Of a DNA stretch of 8,913 nucleotides, positions 1-5,474 are shown one piece after another. A program made the position numbers and the translations under genes. The stretch lies in the NCBI GenBank assembly GCA_016869695.1, contig VGDN01000040.1, positions 1 to 8,913 of the forward strand, given 5' to 3'. How positions within the stretch are numbered: position 1 is the stretch's first letter; every line of letters starts with the position of its first letter. The notes beneath the pieces are model-generated. The model ran no database searches and was not told the DNA's origin. It saw only the letters and a list, made by a program, of their open reading frames with translations. The stretch is from Alphaproteobacteria bacterium. GTDB taxonomy: Bacteria > Pseudomonadota > Alphaproteobacteria > Rickettsiales > UBA1997.

Positions 1-538
1 CGAGTGAATGCGGAAAATGCAGCTCTTTTAGGAAAGTGATTTTGTTGTCGATACCGTGCGCAATTGAGGTCGTAGCCCACTCCCCCACCCCATCCATCGT
101 CAAAATCACCGCCTCACGAAAAGGCGACGGGAAAAAACAACTCGCAGCATGGGATTGGTGGTGCTCAGCGAAGAGGAGTTTGGATTCAACGCCCTTTCCT
201 AACTCCTTGATAATCGTATCTTTCAAAAAAAGTTTGTGCTTCAACCAAATCGGAATCGAGGTGACGAAGGACTTAAACCCGCGTGGGGCTTCGGCTAAAT
301 AGGTTTCAATCAAGCGCTCAAACTTCAAAAATGGCTTCTCGAAAAAGGCAATATGGTCGACCTGATCTAGCGTTATTCCCGCCTCAGAAAGCACGTAAGT
401 GACAGCATTTTTTGGAAAAGATTCGTCATGTTTTTTGCGTGTAAAGCGCTCCTCCTGCGCTGCTGCAATGATCTCCTCATCCCTAATCAAACAGGCTGCA
501 GAATCATGGAAGAAGGCAGAAATGCCGAGGATGTACAT
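1..538 (-). CDS. NodU/SxtI-family carbamoyltransferase, N-terminal part (cut by window edge)
   Basis: The minus strand stays open from an ATG at 538 to the window edge, giving 179 codons of an enzyme that is normally about 600 residues. It begins MYILGISAFFHDSAA and carries the family hallmarks EERFTRKKHD (about residues 30-39), HHQSHAASCFFPSPF (about 130-144) and DGVGEWATTS (about 153-162). These belong to the N-terminal domain of NodU/CmcH/SxtI O-carbamoyltransferases, which use carbamoyl phosphate and ATP to carbamoylate a hydroxyl group. The His-rich HHxSHA motif belongs to the Kae1/TobZ-like catalytic domain. The next in-frame codon signal upstream is a TGA, so 538 is the first possible ATG; no strong Shine-Dalgarno is visible. 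SxtJ-like, SGNH hydrolase and DUF5989 genes 2.3 kb upstream are typical partners, so it probably belongs with them. The acceptor substrate is unknown. Family assignment is firm; the missing C-terminus prevents checking completeness. Confidence 0.93.
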   Translation of the reverse strand, partial: MYILGISAFFHDSAACLIRDEEIIAAAQEERFTRKKHDESFPKNAVTYVLSEAGITLDQVDHIAFFEKPFLKFERLIETYLAEAPRGFKSFVTSIPIWLKHKLFLKDTIIKELGKGVESKLLFAEHHQSHAASCFFPSPFREAVILTMDGVGEWATTSIAHGIDNKITFLKELHFPHSL

Positions 539-673
539 GCTAAAATACGTTATTTCTGCGCCTCATTTCTACGAAACGCATCCGAACAGTAACCTCTAAG
601 CTAAAAATGAAAAATTTTGTGAAGGGCTAGTAAGAGTGGAATCAGAAGGCGAATTAGAAAAATTTTCTTCTGT

Positions 674-769
674 CGTCACTCGCTAGGAGGCGGAGCCTGA
701 CGAAGTGATCTATCTAAGTGCCAAGTGCTCAGAGTGGATCGCTTCGCGCAAGAGCGCTCGAAAGTGACG
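674..769. repeat. Dispersed palindromic element, copy 1
   Basis: The stretch starts CGTCACT and ends AGTGACG, forming complementary ends, and has an internal GTGGATCGCTTCG (734-746). This matches the widespread class of intergenic elements of the form GTCATTGCGAG...GTGGATTGCTTCG...CTCGCAATGACG found in many bacteria, including alphaproteobacteria. A second, more typical copy sits at 8801-8880. It is degenerate and probably folds as an imperfect cruciform or RNA hairpin. Confidence 0.6.
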
Positions 770-966
770 GGGAGAGGAAAAAATCCTGAATCAAAAGGTC
801 TGGCAGAAAATTCGGTGTAATTTTGCATCTGGCTTGGAGCTTAGAGGGACAAGGGATTTGAGGAGATTTGGAGATTTTGAAGCCGGATTCAAAATCTTGG
901 GTTGGTGGGAATGTGGAAAAGTAGGAAATGAGCTGAGTGGGAAATCATTTTTGTGATCCTAAGACT

Positions 967-1000
967 AAATCCGGGGACAGTAAAAATCCATAAATCCGGG
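967..1000. repeat. Partial tandem copies of the transposase-flanking repeat
   Basis: AAATCCGGGGACAGT (967-981) and AAATCCGGG (992-1000) repeat the outer end of the 26-bp repeat that begins at 1002, in the same orientation. They lie outside the left inverted repeat and look like leftovers of earlier insertion, excision or slippage at this end. Confidence 0.7.
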
Positions 1001-1001
1001 T

Positions 1002-1772
1002 AAATCCGGGGACAGTATACTAATTAATTCTCGGTCTTCCCGATTTCTTTTTTCCCAAAACCCTCTCAGATATTTTCTCCACACCTTCTAAAAACTTTTT
1101 ATTCCCCAAAGGACGACCGGTTCTAGTAAACTTTCTTACCATCTCCATTTCCTCCGGATCTTTTAACAAAAAATTCTTCCACTCTGCATGATCATAAATC
1201 CAATCTTTCTTCGTTAATAAAAAATCTTTGGACTTAGCACCTACGTGATATCCGGCACTAGAAAACTCATAATCCCAAGCCTTATCACACATCTTTGCTC
1301 TGACCGGATTTCTTTCAATGTATCGAGCAGTCGCAACATAATGAGCCTCATCAAGAGGACATGAAAAAAACCTCTCTTGAAATAAATGCCCCCTGACATT
1401 TTTCCTGAAATTTATCATCCTAGTATAGAGACGATGAGTCTCTCCAATAACCTTGCGCAAACTATCTTCCTTCTTCGGCACAACAAGTAGGTGAACATGA
1501 TTATCCATTAGACAATAAGCATGGATTTCGAGCCGCTCTTCTAACAACAATTCTGACAATATTTCCACGTAAGATCTCTTATCACTAGCATCATCAAAAA
1601 TATTAATTCGACGAACTCCTCTTTGAGTTACGTGATGAGCTACTTTAGGGATTACTACCCTTGCTATTCTTGCCATTGGGATTTGGGTTTGGTGGTTGGT
1701 AGTGTTTTGGATGAGCTTAATCAGCGATGAATAAAATCTTGGTTATTTAATTAGTATACTGTCCCCGGATTT
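1002..1772. mobile_element. RAYT unit: transposase gene between 26-bp perfect inverted repeats
   Basis: The left repeat 1002-1027 and the right repeat 1747-1772 are perfect reverse complements over 26 bases. The outer end reads AAATCCGGGGACAGTATAC and the inner end finishes ACTAATTAA. The whole 771-bp unit contains only the REP-associated tyrosine transposase. The GGGGACAGTATACT-type motif is recurrent around RAYT genes in many bacteria. The transposase stop codon (1020-1022) lies inside the left repeat, so the repeat also encodes its last residues. A related non-autonomous copy lies at 2430-2505. Confidence 0.8.
1020..1676 (-). CDS. REP-associated tyrosine transposase (Y1_Tnp / RAYT)
   Basis: This 218-residue protein belongs to the HUH single-strand nuclease superfamily, TnpA-REP branch, which cuts and joins single-stranded DNA at hairpin repeats through a covalent 5'-phosphotyrosine. 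The N-terminus MARIARVVIPKVAHHVTQRG is typical of the family. The metal-binding HUH motif is NHVHLL with His60 and His62, and RYIERNPVRA (118-127) supplies the likely catalytic Tyr119. The C-terminal tail GRPLGNKKF...GRPR is also a family trait. Length is normal for a RAYT and no lesion is visible, so it may be active. It starts at ATG 1676, about 70 bases inside the right inverted repeat. It is unrelated to the neighbouring carbamoylation genes and separates the carbamoyltransferase from them. Confidence 0.93.
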   Translation of the reverse strand: MARIARVVIPKVAHHVTQRGVRRINIFDDASDKRSYVEILSELLLEERLEIHAYCLMDNHVHLLVVPKKEDSLRKVIGETHRLYTRMINFRKNVRGHLFQERFFSCPLDEAHYVATARYIERNPVRAKMCDKAWDYEFSSAGYHVGAKSKDFLLTKKDWIYDHAEWKNFLLKDPEEMEMVRKFTRTGRPLGNKKFLEGVEKISERVLGKKKSGRPRIN

Positions 1773-1775
1773 TAG

Positions 1776-1812
1776 AAATAAAAAAACCAACGACAAGAGT
1801 GTCGTTGGTTTT
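1776..1812 (-). terminator. Rho-independent terminator of the lipoprotein gene
   Basis: ACCAACGACA (1786-1795) and TGTCGTTGGT (1800-1809) form a 10-bp perfect stem with an AGAG loop, extended by A/T pairs. On the minus strand it is followed by a U-rich tail (complement of 1776-1786). It lies about 40 bases after the lipoprotein stop codon at 1852, so it should end that transcript. A weaker T-stretch on the other side might also stop plus-strand transcription. Confidence 0.88.
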
Positions 1813-1851
1813 CTATGAGGAAAATATTTGAGTTAATAAATCTTGTTAAGA

Positions 1852-2244
1852 TTATTTTCTGCAAACAGCACTTTTTTCTAGTGGAACCAATGTATTGTTA
1901 TCGAGCTTCCACATTGCACCAGTAAGTGGGTCAATTATGCATCCGACGCAATAATTAAAAACATTGGCCCAAAAAGCAGGGGTAATTGATTTGCCAATTT
2001 CAATAGTCCTATTTTCATAGCATTTATCAACAACTGTAATCGTGGTTGGATTAAAGGTTGATGGGCTAGTAACGACGGTAGCCGGCAGCTTGGTTCTATA
2101 TGATCCTGATGGAGTTCTAACTTCAACAGAGACTCCTTCTTGACCTTCGTTACCACTGACTGTAACAGTTTGCGAGCCGCTATTATACATAGTTGAACAA
2201 GAGCATGATAACAATAATGCAGAAACGACTAATAATTTTTTCAT
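1852..2244 (-). CDS. Small putative lipoprotein
   Basis: This 130-residue protein starts MKKLLVVSALLLSCSC, a lysine-led hydrophobic signal peptide with a lipobox LLSC, so Cys14 is the likely lipidated residue (Cys16 is an alternative). The mature part begins STMYNSGSQTVTVSG and looks like a PEGA-like or carboxypeptidase-regulatory-like beta domain: VSVEVRTPSGSYRTKLPATVV resembles the usual pattern of presenting a modified peptide and a TPATV turn. The C-terminus, FWANVFNYCVGCIIDPLTGAMWKL, matches the membrane-hugging ending GxIxDxxTGAMWKL seen in many small envelope lipoproteins. It is monocistronic, with its own terminator downstream at 1776-1812. The function is unknown; an outer-membrane or periplasmic location is inferred. 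It lies in the accessory stretch that splits the carbamoylation genes. Confidence 0.8.
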   Translation of the reverse strand: MKKLLVVSALLLSCSCSTMYNSGSQTVTVSGNEGQEGVSVEVRTPSGSYRTKLPATVVTSPSTFNPTTITVVDKCYENRTIEIGKSITPAFWANVFNYCVGCIIDPLTGAMWKLDNNTLVPLEKSAVCRK

Positions 2245-2288
2245 AAATATTCTTTTAGGTTGGTTATTGAGAATGGTTTACAGAATCG

Positions 2289-2429
2289 TTAAAGAACTCT
2301 TCCAATTCTCATGACATCTTTTGGTGCGAATCTGGCAAGCAAGGGAATGTCTCCTTGCAGGTTGGTAAAGAATTTGTTCTTTGCAACAACAAAATCATTG
2401 TGCGAATGGGGTTTTAAGACGAAATCCGG
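2289..2429 (-). pseudogene. Possible 3' coding remnant, unknown family
   Basis: On the minus strand a frame without a start codon runs from the edge of the palindromic element at 2430 to a TAA at 2289-2291. Its product includes NDFVVAKNKFFTNL and IPLLARFAPKDVMRIGRVL, which look protein-like in composition. I do not recognise the family. It ends about 45 bases upstream of the lipoprotein start. It could be the tail of the same broken gene whose head lies at 2559-2723, separated by the element, or a chance open frame: about 45 codons is not long enough to exclude chance. Confidence 0.3.
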
Positions 2430-2505
2430 AAATCCGGGGACAGTTTACCAATTAATTAGTTCCAAACCCTGAGAGAAATTTAATTGGTATGCTGTCTCTG
2501 GATTT
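2430..2505. repeat. RAYT-related palindromic element (MITE-like, 76 bp)
   Basis: Left arm 2430-2455 and right arm 2480-2505 are 26-base inverted repeats with four mismatches around a 24-base centre. The left arm matches the 26-bp repeat flanking the transposase at 1002-1027 except at a few inner positions. It has no coding capacity and is probably a non-autonomous element moved in trans by a RAYT. An extra AAATCCGG (2422-2429) precedes the left arm, echoing the partial copies seen to the left of the transposase unit. Confidence 0.8.
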
Positions 2506-2558
2506 TGGTGCAATAGCTAACAAAAGCATCACCACAATCGGCACTGTGCCCAGCGATA

Positions 2559-2723
2559 TTAAATCTGATCTATTCCGGAAGAAGTTTGAGTAACCTGTGT
2601 GTTAGTAGTGCCATCAGGAGTGATCGGCAAATCCGCATAAGCTTAGCCGATGAAGAGGAACTGAGAGAGAAGAAGTGAAACGACAGCAAGAAAAGCGTGG
2701 AGTCTTCTGGTGAGGGGTGACAT
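2559..2723 (-). pseudogene. Broken 5' end of a two-partner-secretion exoprotein (filamentous haemagglutinin type)
   Basis: From an ATG at 2723 the minus strand encodes a signal-peptide-like segment (MSPLTRRLHAF, then a leucine-rich hydrophobic core) interrupted by an in-frame TAA at 2643-2645. The same frame then continues AYAD, a classical signal peptidase site, followed by LPITPDGTTNTQVTQTSSG, and stops again at 2559-2561. The pattern of a signal peptide followed by PDGxTxTxVTQTSSG is the start of the haemagglutinin-type TPS secretion domain that is exported by a TpsB/ShlB transporter. One base further on, a shifted frame reads NIAGHSA, resembling the next conserved TPS stretch (NIAxPSA). 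So there is at least one nonsense and probably one frameshift mutation. The rest of the gene is missing, and the palindromic element sits about 50 bases further along. Confidence 0.55.
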
Positions 2724-2818
2724 GGGGTTAGGAGATAGGAGGCGCAAAAAACCCAAAGCCAACAAACAGGGTAAGGAAAAATTTTAAGAAAGTTTATTTG
2801 GTGGGGGAGTGTGTCTGA

Positions 2819-2968
2819 TTAAAACAAAGTGTAGATGAAAGGCGCTACGGCTGAGCCTTGCGCCACAACGATCAGCAGGCCGAGCAATAACATGATCATG
2901 ATAATTGGCAGTAACCAAAATTTCTTTCTAACTTTAAGGAAAGCCCAGAGCTCTTTAATGAGAGACAT
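2819..2968 (-). CDS. DUF5989 / SxtK-like small membrane protein
   Basis: This 49-residue protein starts MSLIKELWAFLKVRKKFWLLP, followed by a single transmembrane helix (about residues 20-40) and ends GSAVAPFIYTLF. The LKELWAFLKxRKKFWLLP and QGSAVAPFIYTLF motifs are the signature of DUF5989, a family of about 50 residues found beside SxtJ-type proteins and carbamoyltransferases (SxtK in saxitoxin clusters). I chose ATG 2968 over a longer in-frame start at 3019 because the family starts here and a GGAG box sits just upstream, inside the hydrolase gene. It overlaps the end of the SGNH hydrolase gene by 14 bases, so translation is probably coupled. The biochemical role is unknown; a membrane-anchored helper of the carbamoyltransferase or hydrolase is an inference from gene neighbourhood. 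Confidence 0.9.
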   Translation of the reverse strand: MSLIKELWAFLKVRKKFWLLPIIMIMLLLGLLIVVAQGSAVAPFIYTLF

Positions 2969-4007
2969 ATTTCTCCAATTTTTTTGAAATGATTTTTGCG
3001 ACAAGTTTTGAACCTTCATTGGTTAAGTGAACTGAGTCGTATAGATATTCATCGAGCGGTGGAACTTCTTTTGCTAAGTCGATTAGCAGCACTCCGTTTT
3101 TCTTCGCCACGTCGCGGGTGATATTTTGAAAATCCGTATAAAGCTCACGATATTTTTTACTGAATTCCTTGTCACCTTCGCTCACTAAAAAATCAGGATT
3201 ATCCACGATCTTGTTAGCCTGCGTCATCAAGACTGGCTTTGCTCCAACTGCCCTAGTGACTGAAACAAAGAGTGTTAAGATTTTGCGATATTCGGCCTTG
3301 ATTTTTTGTTGATGTGCCACATCAAAAATCTTCCCCCGAAAAGGTGATGCCGCCCACTCATTCTTAAAGTTTCTAAGGCCAGTTTCTTTCTGACTAAAGC
3401 AGGCCAGGTTTGATCTGCTAACATTACGATTCCAATAAGTCGCTTCGTATAAGAGAGTTGAGAGATCGTTAATAGTCTCCATCTGCACCACAACATCTGG
3501 ATTCAGTGGCATGATCTTATTGATAAAACTATTGATTGAATGAATCGAGTTATTGCCACTCTTACCACCATTGTAGGAATTGATTTTTTTACCGGTTTTT
3601 TCTTCGAGGATTCGACCAGATAAGTAGGGAAAACGGTAAGGCTCATCAACCATCTCGCACTCAGTGGTGGAGCCACCTATAAAAAAAATATTCAGGTCAG
3701 GATTTTCGTAAATTTTACTCGGCAAAACAAAGCCGTTCTCATCAGTACGAAAGGAATATTTTTGTGTCTCGTCATAAGGTGGAACTCGGAATGTATTTTG
3801 ATTCGGCCTGTTCTCGCGCAACTTAATGAAGCGCTTGCCACGACAGAGCAGCTCATATTCCATCTTGTTGTAAAGGCTGTATTTCTCGGCGCCGGGAGCA
3901 TCTTGAAGTATGTCGAGATTTATGACCCAAACCACCAGTCCTAAAAAAACCAGATTGATTGTGATCAAAACCAATCGTGCGTATTTCTCGAAAAAATTTT
4001 TCTTCAT
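2955..4007 (-). CDS. Membrane-anchored SGNH/GDSL hydrolase
   Basis: This 350-residue protein has an N-terminal membrane anchor (about residues 12-31) and an SGNH hydrolase domain that should face the periplasm. Block I is FFIGGSTTE with nucleophile Ser113. Block II has the oxyanion glycine in GGKSGNNS (about Gly151). Block III has Asn180 in ETINDLS. Block V is DSVHL with Asp324 and His327. All catalytic residues are therefore present. SGNH enzymes cleave or transfer esters such as acyl or acetyl groups on glycans and lipids. This type recurs beside SxtJ, DUF5989 and NodU/SxtI carbamoyltransferases, suggesting action on the same surface glycan or secondary metabolite. Its ATG overlaps the SxtJ stop codon by one base (TGATG), and its 3' end overlaps DUF5989, so the three are probably one translationally coupled unit. 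The substrate is unknown. Confidence 0.9.
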   Translation of the reverse strand: MKKNFFEKYARLVLITINLVFLGLVVWVINLDILQDAPGAEKYSLYNKMEYELLCRGKRFIKLRENRPNQNTFRVPPYDETQKYSFRTDENGFVLPSKIYENPDLNIFFIGGSTTECEMVDEPYRFPYLSGRILEEKTGKKINSYNGGKSGNNSIHSINSFINKIMPLNPDVVVQMETINDLSTLLYEATYWNRNVSRSNLACFSQKETGLRNFKNEWAASPFRGKIFDVAHQQKIKAEYRKILTLFVSVTRAVGAKPVLMTQANKIVDNPDFLVSEGDKEFSKKYRELYTDFQNITRDVAKKNGVLLIDLAKEVPPLDEYLYDSVHLTNEGSKLVAKIISKKLEKYVSH

Positions 4008-4378
4008 CAGAATTGATTCCTCATGTCGCCAGGCTGTGAATCACGATCAATAAAATAGCTGGTCGCGGCAGGATTTGGTTTTTTCTTGAGCAAATCTTTT
4101 TTTAGTAGTTTTAGCGCAAAAGCAGTGGGTGTAAAAATTCCGTAGAACAAAATCGCGCTGATCAGAAAGCCATTAACCCTTCCTAAAATATTTCCGAACT
4201 TAACCCAATTTTGGTAAAAGCCGATTTGCACGAAGAGTTGCGGCCGTAAGAGCGAGATGATTAGAAATCCAACAGACAGTAAAAGAAAAAGAAGGGGAAA
4301 AAAAATTTTCTTTAGGAAAAAAAATGCAAAAATCAGCGCCCAGATCAGGCCAAAAATACGCAGGTCTTTTTCTTTCAT
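4007..4378 (-). CDS. SxtJ-like membrane protein
   Basis: This 123-residue protein has two hydrophobic segments near the N-terminus (about 8-25 and 27-45, split by a KK pair) and a third at about 69-93. A basic stretch (LLKKDLLKKKPNP) and a polar tail SYFIDRDSQPGDMRNQF follow. The middle motif, PQLFVQIGFYQNWVKFGNILGRVN, matches SxtJ-family proteins (compare xWxxxGxxLGxxN), which are about 130 residues and sit next to SxtI carbamoyltransferases and SxtK/DUF5989. The reaction is unknown; a membrane platform for the modification machinery is an inference. Its ATG overlaps the stop codon of the upstream response regulator (TAATG), and its stop overlaps the start of the SGNH hydrolase, so it is embedded in a tightly coupled operon. 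Confidence 0.85.
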   Translation of the reverse strand: MKEKDLRIFGLIWALIFAFFFLKKIFFPLLFLLLSVGFLIISLLRPQLFVQIGFYQNWVKFGNILGRVNGFLISAILFYGIFTPTAFALKLLKKDLLKKKPNPAATSYFIDRDSQPGDMRNQF

Positions 4379-5427
4379 TAGGCAACCAAGCGGTAATCAG
4401 GAACAGTGAGGATGGCAGTGTTGTCTTTGTTCTCGATGATCTCAAAGCGACAGGCTTGCTTGTCTAAAATCTGACTAATTTCTGACTCGTTGATGCTCGC
4501 CCGCAGATCAGATTTTTTCTTGGATTTGAGATAAAAGATAATCACTAACTGATCGAGATGATCCTGCATAAAGCTAACGCTCACAAGACTTTCTGAATCG
4601 GTCTTAAACATGCCGGAAAAGATTCTTTTCAGGGCGTCAAACAAAACTAAGCGATCGATTTTAATCTTAATTTCAGCCTCAGAACCAAGTGGTTTTTCGA
4701 TTCCGATTCTTGCTTTGAGCTTGTCACTCAAACCCGCAACCAACTCGCTCACAAAGTTAAAAGGTAACAGAATTTCTTCTTCGGCATTGAGTTTGTAATC
4801 GATAACTGATTGATCGAGAGCATTATTAATAGCACTGCGCAGCTTGAGAGCATTGGTGTAGATGAGCTCGAAATCATCAAGATAGCGACGGTGTGGTAGC
4901 GGCCCGTGTGGCTCTGACTTAAGCAAAGACGCAGCCTGGGTAATCACATCTAGATAGGAGAAAACAGTAGTTGGCAATGCAACAGTGACCTGATCTTTAA
5001 TGTTTTTGATCACACGACCGTGAGTTTCTTCGACTCGCGCTGCATTCGTGGTCTTTTCTTTAATCTTGGCGATCATCAAATCGAAGTCGACAGGCTTCAC
5101 CAAATAGTCATTGGCCGAGAGATTTACGCCTTTGAGTACATTATCTTTCTGCCCCAAGGCACTGAGGAAAATGAACGGAATATTGTTGTTACGAGTATTT
5201 CTACTCTCACGCACCAACTGCAGCAGACCATAACCATCAACCTCCGGCATCAAAATATCAGAAATGATAATATTAGGTTTATTCGCTATAAAACTCTCGA
5301 AACCGCGCTGTCCATTTTCCGCTTCAAACACTTCAAAACCTTCATCACGCAAGATCTCAACTATATTCGTACGGATATCTTGTTCATCCTCAACGCAGAG
5401 GACTTTGATTTTTTTTTCGTCAGTCAT
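4378..5427 (-). CDS. Response regulator with degenerate histidine-kinase-like C-terminus
   Basis: Residues 7-125 form a complete receiver domain: acidic pair Glu13/Asp14, phosphoacceptor Asp57 in IIISDILMPEVDGY, Ser89 at the switch position and Lys111 in YLVKPV. Residues from about 140 resemble a DHp two-helix segment. ALPTTVFSYLDVI lies where kinases read ALPHELRTPLNGIL, so the phosphorylatable His appears to be replaced by Thr153. Residues of about 215-345 resemble a GHKL ATPase fold, but the N-box Asn (RIFSGMFK) and the glycine-rich G boxes are absent. It is probably a phosphorylation-controlled protein with a non-catalytic dimerisation/interaction domain rather than an active kinase. There is no DNA-binding domain. 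It is not close to any cognate kinase gene here. Its stop overlaps the SxtJ start, and it follows dnaX by 47 bases. No clear Shine-Dalgarno is visible. Confidence 0.88.
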   Translation of the reverse strand: MTDEKKIKVLCVEDEQDIRTNIVEILRDEGFEVFEAENGQRGFESFIANKPNIIISDILMPEVDGYGLLQLVRESRNTRNNNIPFIFLSALGQKDNVLKGVNLSANDYLVKPVDFDLMIAKIKEKTTNAARVEETHGRVIKNIKDQVTVALPTTVFSYLDVITQAASLLKSEPHGPLPHRRYLDDFELIYTNALKLRSAINNALDQSVIDYKLNAEEEILLPFNFVSELVAGLSDKLKARIGIEKPLGSEAEIKIKIDRLVLFDALKRIFSGMFKTDSESLVSVSFMQDHLDQLVIIFYLKSKKKSDLRASINESEISQILDKQACRFEIIENKDNTAILTVPDYRLVA

Positions 5428-5436
5428 TGGGATTTT

Positions 5437-5448
5437 AGATTTAAATCT
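5437..5448. promoter_or_regulatory. 12-bp perfect palindrome upstream of the response regulator
   Basis: AGATTTAAATCT is a perfect 12-base palindrome starting nine bases upstream of the response-regulator ATG, in the 47-base gap after dnaX. It could be an operator or simply an AT-rich chance palindrome. No promoter boxes can be assigned with confidence. Confidence 0.25.
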
Positions 5449-5474
5449 TGCTAAGCCGGGCCAGCAAAGCCAAC

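Larger units (their letters stand above)
539..1001. other. Gene-free spacer upstream of the carbamoyltransferase
   Basis: No convincing coding frame is seen on either strand in this 460-base stretch. It holds a dispersed palindromic element (674-769), a small hairpin with perfect 9-bp arms at 873-881 and 888-896 (loop GCCGGA, no adjoining T-run), and partial copies of the transposase-flanking repeat near its right end. The carbamoyltransferase promoter should lie here if the gene is transcribed separately, but I cannot identify a convincing -35/-10 pair. Confidence 0.6.

Noticed and set aside
36..599. Two plus-strand open frames (36-302 and 399-599)
   Set aside because: They are antisense to the carbamoyltransferase, whose minus-strand translation shows clear family motifs across the same stretch.
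3275..3901. Short minus-strand frames inside the SGNH hydrolase gene
   Set aside because: They are out-of-frame shadows of a gene with all catalytic blocks intact.
5020..5454. Plus-strand open frame of 144 codons
   Set aside because: It is a mirror of the response-regulator gene, and its product has no recognisable features.
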